Notes: a model not told the origin generated them from the letters alone. A stretch of 64,000 nucleotides of DNA from Roseburia lenta (GCF_014287435.1 NZ_JACOPG010000003.1:186001-250000); one strand, 5' to 3'. Numbered from the stretch's first letter, positions 44,896 through 55,310 are shown. Translations and numbers: made by a program.

Positions 44896-46820
44896 TTATT
44901 CAAAAATTGATCGGACCAAGCAAGGAAGTATGCAATGAGTGGGGGATGTATTTTAGAAAAGTGGATAAAGAGGGAAATGATATTACGACCTATCCATATG
45001 ATGATGGGAATGTCATGTTCCATAAACTGATCGATGGCGTGAAAGCATCGGAAGTGGCAGCAGAATCTTTCCCACTTGAGATCAAGCAGGGAGAGATATT
45101 ATCCCTGGATACGTATTTCAATGCTTTTTCCATTGGAAAATGGAAGAAATACACCAAGTTGTCGAATCTGGCATTGGAGATCGTGACCAGTGGTCCGGTA
45201 GAGGTCAGAGCCTATCAGACGGTTGGCATGGTAGAAACAGAGCATATGTGGCATGAGTTCCCGGATGAGGAGACCATGTACAGTTTCTTGCACAACAAAA
45301 GACGGGAAATGGACTGCCCACAGGAAGCAGAAGCATTTGTAACGGACCAGGGACAGCAGGCGATCAGGACGATCATTCATTTCTCCGAATTAGCCGATGA
45401 GGGCATTTACTATATTACGATGGCGCCGTGCGAGGATGCAGTTTCTCTTTTGTCGGGAGCATATACCACAGACGTAGAGAAAGAGGATGTCAATCCGGTG
45501 GAACTGGTACTTGGCATCTGCACTTTCCAGAGAGAAGAATTTTTAAAGAAAAATGTGAATCTGGTACTGGATAAGGTCATCAATAATGCCATGTCGCCAT
45601 TGTGCGATCATGTAGAAATTTATATATCAGATAACGGACAGACGGTGCCGCAGGATACCTTCCAGAGTGACAAGGTGCATCTTTTCCCGAATAAAAATGC
45701 CGGTGGAGCAGGCGGTTTTACAAGAACCATGATCGAGTCTCTTTTCCATCGCCAGGACTCGCCATTTACCCATATCATATTGATGGATGACGATATTATT
45801 CTTTCTACAGATGTGTTGGAGAGAACCTATCATTTCCTGCAATTCGTTGATGAAGAGCATCATGATATGATGGTTGGCGGTGAAATGTTCATGTTAAATC
45901 TTCGCTATAAGCAGTTTGAGGCTGGGGCAAGATGGCGTGGCACGCAGGTGACTTTTTACAATAAGATGTGGGATCTGCGCAGACAGGAATGTGTTGCCAC
46001 CAATGAATGTGAAAATCCGATCAATTACAGTGGCTGGTGGTACAGTGTTATCCCGACCTCTATTATTACGGAAGATAATCTGCCGATACCTTTGTTTATC
46101 CATTATGATGATATGGAATATGGGGTGCGAAATGAGAAAAATGGCACAATTCTTCTGAACGGTATCTGTGTATGGCATCCACAGGGGATCAACAAGGCGG
46201 CAACGCGTATGACCTATTACGATATCCGCAATATGCTGATCGGCATGGCAGGGTCCGAAACCTGTGCAACAGCAGGCGATGTGATCCATCATTTATCAAA
46301 CCGTATTGTCGGTGCCTTGAACCGTTATCGTTATGAAGATGCAGAGATCATCTATGAGGCTATCGATGATTTTTACAAGGGACCGGACTTCTTTAAGACA
46401 TTGGATCCGCTTGAGAAGCACGCAGCACTGACCAAGTATAATTATAAATACGAGGAATTGTCTGCCTATGATCTGACCGAGGATATGGTAGAAGAAAATG
46501 GATTCCACAGCCATTATCTGGCATGGAGTGTCTGGGCGATCATACGCTGGATTCTTCCGAGCACAAGGGCACTCAAGGTCGCCGGACTGCGCGATAGTGG
46601 CATTGCTTTTGGTGCTAAGAAGATCTTCCACTATGATGAAGAAAAGCGCAAAGGCTATATGACAGAGAAGAGTTATGCAAGAGGCTGGAAAGATTTTTGT
46701 GACTATCTGAAGATGACAAAGAAAATCAGAAAGAACCACGATGTCATGATGCAGCAGTGGGCAGAGGCGAAAAAAGAGATCACGAGCCTTGGATACTGGG
46801 AGAAGTATCTGGGGTTGTGA
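44883..46820 (+). CDS. GlfT2-like galactofuranosyltransferase
   Basis: A 645-residue enzyme with an N-terminal beta-rich domain (about 1-190, LPLEIKQGEILSLDTYFNAFS), a central GT-A domain with ELVLGICTFQREEFLKKNV, NKNAGGAGGFTRTM, LMDDDIILSTDVL and IHYDDMEYGVRN, and a long helical C-terminal part. This order and the GGAGGF loop match mycobacterial GlfT2, which polymerises galactofuranose. The glf gene 3.6 kb downstream would supply UDP-Galf. The start at 44883 is chosen over 44835 because the family N-terminus begins there. Cytoplasmic, membrane-associated. Confidence 0.85.
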   Translation: METVIIQKLIGPSKEVCNEWGMYFRKVDKEGNDITTYPYDDGNVMFHKLIDGVKASEVAAESFPLEIKQGEILSLDTYFNAFSIGKWKKYTKLSNLALEIVTSGPVEVRAYQTVGMVETEHMWHEFPDEETMYSFLHNKRREMDCPQEAEAFVTDQGQQAIRTIIHFSELADEGIYYITMAPCEDAVSLLSGAYTTDVEKEDVNPVELVLGICTFQREEFLKKNVNLVLDKVINNAMSPLCDHVEIYISDNGQTVPQDTFQSDKVHLFPNKNAGGAGGFTRTMIESLFHRQDSPFTHIILMDDDIILSTDVLERTYHFLQFVDEEHHDMMVGGEMFMLNLRYKQFEAGARWRGTQVTFYNKMWDLRRQECVATNECENPINYSGWWYSVIPTSIITEDNLPIPLFIHYDDMEYGVRNEKNGTILLNGICVWHPQGINKAATRMTYYDIRNMLIGMAGSETCATAGDVIHHLSNRIVGALNRYRYEDAEIIYEAIDDFYKGPDFFKTLDPLEKHAALTKYNYKYEELSAYDLTEDMVEENGFHSHYLAWSVWAIIRWILPSTRALKVAGLRDSGIAFGAKKIFHYDEEKRKGYMTEKSYARGWKDFCDYLKMTKKIRKNHDVMMQQWAEAKKEITSLGYWEKYLGL

Positions 46821-46924
46821 CTATAGTGTGTATATATTTCTTTGATTGATGTTATAAAAGCCTGGTTGCATAGGTTAAAGCGAAGAAAAGTGAACATGAA
46901 TTTGATAAACGAAGGGAGATGTAT

Positions 46925-49900
46925 ATGGTAAGACGAAGGAAAAAAATAAGATCGGGTCGTGTAATGTCAGTTTTTCTGCTGTGTGCGATCATGCTATTGG
47001 GGGATGCAGGGATGATGACGATTCAGGCAGCACCATCGACAGGCCGGGCAGCGAACCTGGTTGTCATTGTACGTTATCAGGGAGATACTGTGGGAGACGA
47101 CGATACGGGTTATAATACACCATATACCTCACAGATTTCGGGAGCCCCGACAACTTATTGGGGCTTGTTGCAAAGGCGTTTCAATGGAGAGAATGACACC
47201 TTTGCGATCGGATCATTTCGGGAATATCTGTCGAGGCTTTCCGGTGGGGCACATCAGGTGGAGTCACTTTTCCCGCAGACTGTGTCAGGTGAAAGAGTGG
47301 AATATATCACGTTGGACAAGACACTGGCGGAATACCAGGGATCAAATGAGATTTCTCTGGTTGCTGAGGTCGCTCAAAAACTGACGGAAAAGTATCCAAC
47401 TTATGATGGGACACTTCTGGATCGGGACGGTGATGGGGCAATCGACAACCTGATGATTCTGGCATCTGTACCAAAGACAGGGCAGTTTACACCGCACACA
47501 ACCAATGCCGGAAATAACTATACTTTTGCCGGCAAGACCATAGGTTATTATAATATACTTGAAACTTGTACAACGACACTTTCGTCGGGCACATTTTGGG
47601 ATTCTTTTGATATTGCAACTGCAGCGCATGAGTATGTGCACACATTTGGTGTGCCGGATTATTACCGTACATCGGGAATGAATGGAACACCGGTTGGAAT
47701 GTGGGATCTTATGGCAGGATCACTGGGCAGACCATCACTTTTGGCAACGACAAGAGAGAATATAGGCTGGGCAAAGATTGCCCAAAAGACAGCGACAAGC
47801 TCAACCTACACATTGTATGATATGGATAGTGCATATGCGAATGGCGGAAAGAGTCAGGCTTATAAGTTTTATACACCATTTTCATCCAGTGAATATTTTG
47901 TGGTGGAATATCGTAAACCGGGCAAAAAGTATTCAGCGGACTTGGATCAGAACATGTCAGGAGCCGGGCTTATCGTATATCGTGTGAATCCGGCATATGC
48001 TACGGATGGAAATCTGCGTGGTAATGACTATATCTATGTATTTCGACCGGATGATACCGGGGGGAATGCATCCGCGGGCGATATTACAAAGGCTGCGGCA
48101 GGGATGCCGACCTACATATCCGGCAGACAGTCTATCGGATCGGAGGATTTGTCAAAAACGATTGTTGATAATGCCATCTGTTACAGTGACGGGCGCAATT
48201 CCGGCATGACAATCAGTGTGACTGCGCAGACGGATGACTCAATCACATTCGATGTGACATTTCCAGATTATGCAAATATGAATCTGTGGGAGACGGTGAC
48301 GAGTCAGGATGGGACGACACCATTGTCCACGATGAATGCCAGTGCTACACAGTTGGCTACAGATGGAAACGCTATTTATGTTTTGGCACAGAATACAAAT
48401 TCTTCGACTGTTTTACAGTATGATGGAGCGAATTGGACGAATCTAGGCAAGCCTATAGATAATGTGTCATCATCTGTGAGCATAGAGAGTTGCAATGGTA
48501 GTTTGTATGCGTTGATTTCTGATTATCGCAATAACTGCAGCGTCTTGAAAAAATATAGCGGGAATGCCTGGAAGGAAATAACGACTATGAATGCATATGC
48601 TACTAATCATCCCGTGCTGGGGGTGATCGGAGATAAACTGGCTACGATCGTCGCTAAGGACAATAAAAATCCACAGTTATATCTTTTAGAGAATGATTCC
48701 TGGAAGGCTGTGGGACCGCAGCTAAATGTTTCTTATCTGGTAAGTCCGGTATTGTTTTCGTATAATGGATTTCCTGCTCTGGCATATGGTGATTTTACAG
48801 AGCGGACAACGAGTGTGATGGTATATAAAAATGATCAATGGACTTCTACGCATAAGAATACCGATGCGTATGCGAAGAAGATCGTGGTCAAAACAACAGG
48901 GGATCATGTATATCTTTTGAGTAATGAAAGCACAGGTAGTGCCAAATTAACCACAATGGATATGTCAGGAGGCGTTACAGAAACGGTTATGTCTTCACTG
49001 GGCAGTAACCTTCTGGATATCGGTCTGACAGCAGGAAAACAAAATCTTTACTATGCCATTGTAACTGCAGATGGGAAAGTAAATGTATATAGTTCTACTG
49101 TGGCAGATCCGACCGACACGACAATGCTGGGAAGTACGGTTTATTCTCCGGCGTTTGGAACTGCGCTGGGAAGAATGGATGGAATTCTATACTGTGCATC
49201 GACACCACAGAGTGATGGGACGATGGATGTAAGGCGTTATCAGGCTCTGGATGATGAGATACCATCTACACCGGAACCAACGCCTGAGCCAGAGCCAGAG
49301 CCGGAACCAAAGCCGGAACCGACACCGAAGCCAAATCCTGAGCCGACACCAACACCGGTGGAGCGAACCTACAATGCGGTATATAATGGAGTGGATTACA
49401 GTAGTGTTTTTGATCCATACTATTATGCGGATCAGTATGCTGACTTGAAACAGGCATATGGTTATGATTGCAGTCAACTGTTACAGCACTTTATCAATTA
49501 TGGCATGAGTGAAGGACGTCAGGCCAAGGCAAGTTTTAATGCGACCTCATATCGTCTGCAGTACAGTGATCTGCGTCGCGCTTATGGAAATGATCTGAAG
49601 CCTTATTATATGCATTATCTTCAGTGGGGAAGAAGCGAAGGGCGTCAGGGAACAGGATGTAATGTGCTGCAAAACGGACTGACAAGGTATGATGGCATCG
49701 ATTATGCAGCAGTTTATGATTATAATACTTATGTGAGCCGGTATTCGGATGTATTTCGGGCATATGGCTACGATGATCAGGCGGTACTTCTTCATTTCAT
49801 CCATTATGGAATGAATGAGGGACGCATTGCGAAAGCGTCTTTTGATGTGACCTCATATCGCCTGCAGTATAGCGATCTGCGTCGTGCTTACGGGAACAAT

Positions 49901-50269
49901 CTGAAATCTTATTATTTGCACTATCTGCAGTGGGGAAGACAGGAAGGACGCAAGGGCAGTGGCTGCATACGCCTGCAGGGGGCGATAACAACACTTAATG
50001 GTACTGATTACGGAAAGGTTTATGATTATCAATACTATATAGATAAAAACCCGGATGTATTCCGTGCATATGGCTATGATGATCAGGCAGTACTGGCTCA
50101 TTTTGTAAATTATGGTATGAAAGAAGGTCGTATCGCGAAAGCATCTTTCGTTGTAAATAATTATAAAGCGCGCTACGCGGATTTACGCCAGGCATATGGG
50201 AACAATACAGCCATGTATTATAATCACTATATAAACTGGGGATACAAGGAAGGACGCAAAGGAAACTAA
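46925..50269 (+). CDS. Secreted M6-type metalloprotease with C-terminal A/B surface repeats
   Basis: A 1114-residue exported protein. The signal peptide has a basic MVRRRKKIRSGR start, a hydrophobic core and an AAPS cleavage region. The protease domain has a calcium-like loop DRDGDGAIDN (about 166-175) and the zinc motif HEYVHTFGVPDYY (about 235), typical of immune-inhibitor-A (M6) peptidases. After residue 460 come beta-propeller-like stretches, a Pro/Glu linker (EPTPEPEPEPEPKPEP), and six repeat units. No sortase motif is visible. Starts at 46919 and 46925 are both possible; spacing to AAGGGAG favours 46925. Confidence 0.85.
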   Translation: MVRRRKKIRSGRVMSVFLLCAIMLLGDAGMMTIQAAPSTGRAANLVVIVRYQGDTVGDDDTGYNTPYTSQISGAPTTYWGLLQRRFNGENDTFAIGSFREYLSRLSGGAHQVESLFPQTVSGERVEYITLDKTLAEYQGSNEISLVAEVAQKLTEKYPTYDGTLLDRDGDGAIDNLMILASVPKTGQFTPHTTNAGNNYTFAGKTIGYYNILETCTTTLSSGTFWDSFDIATAAHEYVHTFGVPDYYRTSGMNGTPVGMWDLMAGSLGRPSLLATTRENIGWAKIAQKTATSSTYTLYDMDSAYANGGKSQAYKFYTPFSSSEYFVVEYRKPGKKYSADLDQNMSGAGLIVYRVNPAYATDGNLRGNDYIYVFRPDDTGGNASAGDITKAAAGMPTYISGRQSIGSEDLSKTIVDNAICYSDGRNSGMTISVTAQTDDSITFDVTFPDYANMNLWETVTSQDGTTPLSTMNASATQLATDGNAIYVLAQNTNSSTVLQYDGANWTNLGKPIDNVSSSVSIESCNGSLYALISDYRNNCSVLKKYSGNAWKEITTMNAYATNHPVLGVIGDKLATIVAKDNKNPQLYLLENDSWKAVGPQLNVSYLVSPVLFSYNGFPALAYGDFTERTTSVMVYKNDQWTSTHKNTDAYAKKIVVKTTGDHVYLLSNESTGSAKLTTMDMSGGVTETVMSSLGSNLLDIGLTAGKQNLYYAIVTADGKVNVYSSTVADPTDTTMLGSTVYSPAFGTALGRMDGILYCASTPQSDGTMDVRRYQALDDEIPSTPEPTPEPEPEPEPKPEPTPKPNPEPTPTPVERTYNAVYNGVDYSSVFDPYYYADQYADLKQAYGYDCSQLLQHFINYGMSEGRQAKASFNATSYRLQYSDLRRAYGNDLKPYYMHYLQWGRSEGRQGTGCNVLQNGLTRYDGIDYAAVYDYNTYVSRYSDVFRAYGYDDQAVLLHFIHYGMNEGRIAKASFDVTSYRLQYSDLRRAYGNNLKSYYLHYLQWGRQEGRKGSGCIRLQGAITTLNGTDYGKVYDYQYYIDKNPDVFRAYGYDDQAVLAHFVNYGMKEGRIAKASFVVNNYKARYADLRQAYGNNTAMYYNHYINWGYKEGRKGN
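49391..50266 (+). repeat. Three alternating A/B repeat pairs at the protease C-terminus
   Basis: Six units of about 46-54 residues alternate in two types. Type A begins DYSSVFD, DYAAVYD or DYGKVYD and ends HFINYGMSEGR-like. Type B begins TSYRLQYSDLRRAYG or NYKARYADLRQAYG and ends HYLQWGRSEGR-like. All share a D(L/V)..AYG core and G..EGR end. The DNA is nearly repeated (for example around 49560 and 49865). The GH25 protein at the window end carries the same A-then-B order. Confidence 0.9.
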
Positions 50270-50278
50270 CTTACAGAG

Positions 50279-50309
50279 GGCAGAAGTCAAAGGATGACTT
50301 CTGCCTTTT
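50279..50309 (+). terminator. Strong intrinsic terminator after the metalloprotease
   Basis: An 11-base perfect stem, GGCAGAAGTCA (50279-50289) with TGACTTCTGCC (50295-50305), a 5-base loop and TTTT. Confidence 0.92.
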
Positions 50310-50355
50310 CTATATGGGTGAGGAGGCTTTATCCTGTCTAATTGCTAGCATAAGG

Positions 50356-50384
50356 TTGTCAAAATGTTACAAAATTGCTACAAT
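50356..50384 (+). promoter_or_regulatory. Sigma-A promoter for the glf operon
   Basis: TTGTCA (50356-50361), 17 bases, TACAAT (50379-50384): one mismatch in each box with ideal spacing. The predicted leader is about 40 bases. Confidence 0.7.
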
Positions 50385-50430
50385 ACAATTAACTATGTTC
50401 GGATTTAAATAAGAAAGGAAGACAGAGATT

Positions 50431-51549
50431 ATGAAGCATTATGACTATCTCGTAGTAGGTGCTGGACTTTTCGGAGCCACATTTGCATACGAAGCAAAAA
50501 AGAGAGGAAAGGAAGTACTTGTTATCGATAAGCGCGATCACATCGCGGGTAACATTTATACCAAGGAAGTAGACGGTATCAACGTACATGTTTACGGTGC
50601 GCATATCTTCCATACCTCGGACAAGGCTATCTGGGAATACATCAATCAGTTTGCAGAATTTAACAATTATATCAACTCTCCGATCGCAGTTTACAAGGAC
50701 GAACTTTATAACCTGCCATTCAACATGAATACCTTTAGCAAGATGTGGGGCATCCGTACACCGCAGGAGGCTAAGGATATTATCGAGAAGCAGAAGGCAG
50801 AGTATGATATAGACGAGCCAAAGAATTTGGAGGAGCAGGCATTGTCTCTTGCCGGTAAAGATGTCTATGAGAAACTGGTCAAGGGTTATACCGAGAAGCA
50901 GTGGGGAAGAGACTGTACAGAACTTCCGGCATTCATCATCAAGAGACTGCCGATGCGCTTTACTTACGACAACAACTACTTTAACGACCGTTTCCAGGGT
51001 ATCCCAATGGGCGGTTATACACAGATCGTTGAGAAGATGCTGGATGGCATCGATGTCGTTACCGGAGAGGATTTCTTTGATCTGAAAAAGTCCGGAAAGT
51101 TATCTGACGGCACTGAAGTCTCTTATGATCGGATACTCTTTACCGGTCAGATCGATGAATACTTTGATTCTAAGTTTGGACCACTGGAGTATCGTTCTGT
51201 CCGCTTTGAGACAGAGAAACTGGATATGGAAAACTACCAGGGCAACGCTGTAGTCAACTACACAGAGCGCGAAGTTCCATATACCCGTATCATTGAGCAC
51301 AAGCATTTTGAGTTTGGCAAGCAACCGACAACCATCATTTCAAGAGAATATTCTTCTGAGTGGAAGCCGGGCGTAGAGCCATACTATCCGGTCAACAACG
51401 AGAAGAACAATGCTTTGTATGAGAAATATGCAGAACTTGCTGCCAAGGAAGGCAATGTGATCTTTGGCGGACGTTTGGGACAGTACAAGTATTACGATAT
51501 GGACAAGGTGCTTATGGCAGCGCTGGAGTGTGTAAAGGAGGAATTTTAA
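50431..51549 (+). CDS. glf: UDP-galactopyranose mutase
   Basis: A 372-residue FAD enzyme converting UDP-galactopyranose to UDP-galactofuranose. The N-terminal dinucleotide loop is [35 protein letters not shown], the [10 protein letters not shown] segment, and [16 protein letters not shown] stretches near residue 285 are diagnostic. GAAAGGAAG precedes the start. It opens the second part of the polysaccharide locus, behind its own promoter and two bases before rfbA, and indicates that the polymer contains galactofuranose. Confidence 0.96.
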   Translation: MKHYDYLVVGAGLFGATFAYEAKKRGKEVLVIDKRDHIAGNIYTKEVDGINVHVYGAHIFHTSDKAIWEYINQFAEFNNYINSPIAVYKDELYNLPFNMNTFSKMWGIRTPQEAKDIIEKQKAEYDIDEPKNLEEQALSLAGKDVYEKLVKGYTEKQWGRDCTELPAFIIKRLPMRFTYDNNYFNDRFQGIPMGGYTQIVEKMLDGIDVVTGEDFFDLKKSGKLSDGTEVSYDRILFTGQIDEYFDSKFGPLEYRSVRFETEKLDMENYQGNAVVNYTEREVPYTRIIEHKHFEFGKQPTTIISREYSSEWKPGVEPYYPVNNEKNNALYEKYAELAAKEGNVIFGGRLGQYKYYDMDKVLMAALECVKEEF

Positions 51550-51550
51550 G

Positions 51551-52429
51551 ATGAAAGGTATCATTTTAGCAGGTGGTTCAGGAACCAGATTATATCCATT
51601 GACCAAGGCGATCAGCAAGCAGATCATGCCGGTATATGATAAGCCGATGATTTACTATCCGCTGTCAACACTGATGTTGGCAGGTATTCGTGAAGTGTTA
51701 ATTATCTCTACACCAAGGGATGTGGTTGTCTTTGAGGATCTTCTTGGAGATGGTAGTCAGTTAGGCATGGATATCCAGTATGCCATTCAGGAGCAGCCGA
51801 ATGGACTTGCAGAAGCGTTTATTATCGGTGCAGACTTTATAGGAAAAGATGCAGTGGCGTTGGTACTTGGCGATAATATCTTCTATGGTCAGAGTTTTTC
51901 ACAGGTATTAAGACGTGCAGCAGATAGAACTGAGAACGAACCTGGGGCTACCATCTTCGGCTACTATGTCAGAGATCCGAGAGAGTATGGCGTGGTTGAG
52001 TTTGACGAAAATGGTAAGGCTATTTCGATCGAGGAAAAGCCGGAAAATCCAAAGTCAAATTACGCGGTTCCGGGTCTGTATTTCTATGATAATTCGGTCG
52101 TTGAGATTGCAAAGACAATCAAGCCGTCTGCCAGAGGAGAACTTGAGATCACAGCAGTAAACAACGCTTATTTAGAGCGTGGAGATTTGCACGTAGAGAC
52201 ATTGGGACGTGGATTTGCATGGCTTGATACAGGAAACCATGACATGCTTCTTGCAGCAGCAGACTTTGTATCTGCTTTTCAGAAGCGACAGGGACTTTAC
52301 ATTTCTTGTATTGAAGAGATTGCATACAAGAGAGGATTTATTGATAAGGAGCAGCTGGTAAAACTGGCACAGCCGCTTTTAAAAACAGATTACGGAAAGT
52401 ATCTGATGGAGATTGCAGAAGGGTTATAG
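51551..52429 (+). CDS. rfbA: Glucose-1-phosphate thymidylyltransferase
   Basis: A 292-residue nucleotidyltransferase making dTDP-glucose, the first step to dTDP-rhamnose. The signature [17 protein letters not shown] is at residues 8-24, followed by [26 protein letters not shown] and [27 protein letters not shown] lies in the glf end, 9 bases before the ATG. With rfbB and rfbD it supplies three of the four rhamnose steps; rfbC is not seen in the window. Confidence 0.95.
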   Translation: MKGIILAGGSGTRLYPLTKAISKQIMPVYDKPMIYYPLSTLMLAGIREVLIISTPRDVVVFEDLLGDGSQLGMDIQYAIQEQPNGLAEAFIIGADFIGKDAVALVLGDNIFYGQSFSQVLRRAADRTENEPGATIFGYYVRDPREYGVVEFDENGKAISIEEKPENPKSNYAVPGLYFYDNSVVEIAKTIKPSARGELEITAVNNAYLERGDLHVETLGRGFAWLDTGNHDMLLAAADFVSAFQKRQGLYISCIEEIAYKRGFIDKEQLVKLAQPLLKTDYGKYLMEIAEGL

Positions 52430-52438
52430 TTTTACGGC

Positions 52439-54634
52439 ATGATTAGACGAGCAGCGAGAAAAGCAAAACGTATTATAAAACGAATATTGCGCATTGGTAA
52501 CTATCAGAATATTGATGTATTCCGACAGTGGATAGAAGAAGTAGAGCCGACGGTCTGGAATCAGGGGGTCTTGTCATATGCCCCTCTGATTTCTGTTGTA
52601 GTACCGGTTTATAATGTTTCAAGCCAGATGCTGCGCGACTGCATCGATTCTGTCAGAAAACAGACATATGAAAACTGGGAACTCATCCTGGTGGACGATC
52701 ATTCTTCATGGGAGAATGTCCGACAGGTGCTGTCTGAGTACAGTGACATGCCGAAGATCCGTGTGATCTATCGGGAAGAAAACGGCAATATTTCAGAGGC
52801 GACCAATACAGGACTTGCACAAGTGCAAGGGGAGTTCATTGCCTTTATGGATTGTGATGACGTTCTGGCTCCGCAGGCATTATATGAGGTAGCATATCTT
52901 TTGAATGAAAACCAGGAATTGGACTTTATCTATAGTGATGAGGATAAAATTACCGAGGAGTGTCAGGCAACCAGGGAAGGCACGTTTGCAATACCTGTAA
53001 AAGATCGTCATACACCTTTCTTTAAACCGGATTGGTCACCGGATGCCTTTATGTGTCTGAACTATACCAATCATCTGTCTGTGTATCGAACCGAGATCGT
53101 CAAAGAAGTAGGCGGTCTGCGCACAAAGTACAATGGCAGTCAGGATTACGATTTTGTTTTGCGCTTTATGGAGCATACGACAAATCGGCGCGTGGGACAT
53201 GTAGACAAAATTCTTTACCATTGGCGCGAACGAAAAGAATCGGTGGCGTATGATCCGAATTCCAAGCCGTATGCACTGGAAGTGGCAAAGAAATTAAAAG
53301 AAGAAATGATCACACGACGCGGACTGCATGCCGATGTGGAGTATGTGGACGGCGAGTACCAATACCGTCTGGTCTACCACAATGACACAAACGAGAAAGT
53401 AAGTATCATCATTCCGTCTAAAGACAATTTTGATATTTTAAAGCATTGTCTGGCTACCATTGCAGAGTTTACGGATTATCCGAACTATGAGGTCATTATT
53501 GTGGATAATGGCAGTGCGCAGGATGTGCAGGACAAGATCAATGATTATATTGCCGGCAAGAATATACACTACATCTATGAAAAGCAGACCTTTAACTTTT
53601 CACATATGTGCAATATTGGTGCGGAGCATGCATCCGGAAAATATTTCTTATTCTTGAATGATGATATTGGAATCCTGCATCAGGGATGGCTGGATCGTCT
53701 GACCGGACATGCCGCCCAGGAACATGTGGGTGCCGTTGGAGCCAAACTTTTATATCCGGATTCGACAGATATCCAGCATGATGGTGTGTTAAACCTGACT
53801 TGCGGACCGTCTCATGCATTTAGTCATATGGATGATGCACAGTCTTATTATTTCGCGAGAAATCGTGTGGAATATGACTGGCTGGCAGTGACCGGCGCCT
53901 GTTTGATGGTTGATAGGGCAAAGTTCTATGAGGTTGGCGGCTTTGATGAAGAATTTCCGGTTGCCTACAATGATATTGACCTGTGTTTTAAACTGGCAGA
54001 GGCTGGTTATTATAATGTATGTCGTAATGACGTCATCTTGTATCATTATGAGTCTGTGAGCCGTGGGCTTGACAATCAGGATGATGAAAAGATGCTTCGA
54101 CTTGCGATGGAACGCAGCAAATTGTATAAAAATCATCCTGCATTTGAGGGTTATGATCCCTTCTATAATCGCAATCTGGGGGGATATAATATCTCCTTTA
54201 GTATCCAGATGCAGGGGGCTGGCGATCATGAGCCGCTGCAGACAGAGAGCAGCATGGAAGATTTTGTCATTGATTTTGATACAGAGTCTATCAATTTTAT
54301 GGCGCGCATTAATAGTGTGGAATATCTGAATTCACTTGTGCGTGTTGTTGGTTGGTTCTATACAGGTAGTCTTCGGGTGGATAGTAAGAGAGAATTGTAT
54401 TTGGTTTTACGCGGTGAATCCGGCAGGTGTTATCGTGTCGAGGTCGAAAGATTTGTATCGGATGAAGCGAGAAGAACCTATGACAGTCGTTATGGAAATG
54501 TTGGTTTTGAGATACTGGTTGATAAGGATAAATTGGAGGAATCCGATCAGAAGTATCAGATAGGTGTTATGATCTCCGGAGATAAGCGCCAGGATTGGTT
54601 CGTGCAGTGGACGGAGAGATGGATTTTGAGATAG
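52439..54634 (+). CDS. Large protein with two GT2 domains
   Basis: A 731-residue protein with two family 2 glycosyltransferase domains in tandem: the first from about residue 46 (LISVVVPVYNVSSQ, VDDHSSWENV, MDCDDVLAPQAL), the second from about 320 (VSIIIPSKDNFD, VDNGSAQDV, LNDDIGILHQGWL, YNDIDLCFKL). A final domain of about 110 residues (VVGWFYTGSLRVDSKRELYLVLR) looks beta-rich. It is closely paralogous to the C-terminal two-thirds of the protein at 56662. The two sites may add two sugars in alternation. The N-terminus is very basic (RRAARKAKRIIKRILR), likely a membrane-surface helix. No clear RBS precedes the ATG. Confidence 0.85.
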   Translation: MIRRAARKAKRIIKRILRIGNYQNIDVFRQWIEEVEPTVWNQGVLSYAPLISVVVPVYNVSSQMLRDCIDSVRKQTYENWELILVDDHSSWENVRQVLSEYSDMPKIRVIYREENGNISEATNTGLAQVQGEFIAFMDCDDVLAPQALYEVAYLLNENQELDFIYSDEDKITEECQATREGTFAIPVKDRHTPFFKPDWSPDAFMCLNYTNHLSVYRTEIVKEVGGLRTKYNGSQDYDFVLRFMEHTTNRRVGHVDKILYHWRERKESVAYDPNSKPYALEVAKKLKEEMITRRGLHADVEYVDGEYQYRLVYHNDTNEKVSIIIPSKDNFDILKHCLATIAEFTDYPNYEVIIVDNGSAQDVQDKINDYIAGKNIHYIYEKQTFNFSHMCNIGAEHASGKYFLFLNDDIGILHQGWLDRLTGHAAQEHVGAVGAKLLYPDSTDIQHDGVLNLTCGPSHAFSHMDDAQSYYFARNRVEYDWLAVTGACLMVDRAKFYEVGGFDEEFPVAYNDIDLCFKLAEAGYYNVCRNDVILYHYESVSRGLDNQDDEKMLRLAMERSKLYKNHPAFEGYDPFYNRNLGGYNISFSIQMQGAGDHEPLQTESSMEDFVIDFDTESINFMARINSVEYLNSLVRVVGWFYTGSLRVDSKRELYLVLRGESGRCYRVEVERFVSDEARRTYDSRYGNVGFEILVDKDKLEESDQKYQIGVMISGDKRQDWFVQWTERWILR

Positions 54635-54650
54635 GTGATAGAATATAATT

Positions 54651-55307
54651 ATGGATCAAGTGCAAAAAGAAAAATATCAAGCCAGAATACTTGATTTGTT
54701 AATTCTTGACAAGAAACAAAAAATTCTTGTGGTCAATAATGAAAATCCCATTTTTGCAGAAGACTTAAGAGAACGAGGGTTATCTGTTGAAGAAACAGAT
54801 GACAAGATTGATATGCAGGCATCCTATGATGTTATTATCCTGTTTGGAATGCTTCGGGGGGGATTGACGCAGTCTACGATGGAAGAAGTGATGAAATTTC
54901 TTGCGGCAAGATTGGATGAACATGGACAGTTGTTGTGGTGTGTTGATAATAAATTTGGCTTAAAATATTGGTCAGGGATGCAATATGAAAAGGGCGGTTT
55001 TTTCCGTACTTTGGAATCGACAGAGAATGAGGATGTTATTTCATATCAGAAAATAATGAATCTGCTCCTTGAGATGCCTGAAGTAGACAGTACAGTCTAC
55101 TATCCGTATCCAGATTATCGCTATCCGATGGAAATCTATTCTGATGAATGGATGCCGAGCAAGGGAAGTCTGGAAAATTATGACTTTAATTTTGAATACT
55201 TTCGTTATCGTTTCTTTGATGAAAGCAAGGTGTGGGATAATATAATTGAGGAAGGGCTGTTCTCGGAGTTCGCGAACTCATTTGCTGTAAAGATAGAAAG
55301 GCGATAG
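54651..55307 (+). CDS. Degenerate methyltransferase-like protein of a polysaccharide locus
   Basis: A 218-residue protein. QKILVVNNENPIFAEDL occupies the position of a SAM-binding strand-loop but lacks the usual glycine-rich signature, and DNKFGLKYWSGMQYEK followed by YYPYPDYRYPMEIYSDEWMPSK matches a domain found in clostridial surface-glycan loci, often annotated as methyltransferase and fused to a kinase-like part. Here the two parts are separate genes, three bases apart. No obvious catalytic methyltransferase motif is kept, so a structural or substrate-binding role is possible. Confidence 0.55.
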   Translation: MDQVQKEKYQARILDLLILDKKQKILVVNNENPIFAEDLRERGLSVEETDDKIDMQASYDVIILFGMLRGGLTQSTMEEVMKFLAARLDEHGQLLWCVDNKFGLKYWSGMQYEKGGFFRTLESTENEDVISYQKIMNLLLEMPEVDSTVYYPYPDYRYPMEIYSDEWMPSKGSLENYDFNFEYFRYRFFDESKVWDNIIEEGLFSEFANSFAVKIERR

Positions 55308-55310
55308 GTA

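Noticed and set aside
49261..49362. A CRISPR-like or minisatellite array
   Set aside because: The repeated CCGGAACC-type units encode a Pro/Glu linker in the metalloprotease frame; there are no equal spacers.
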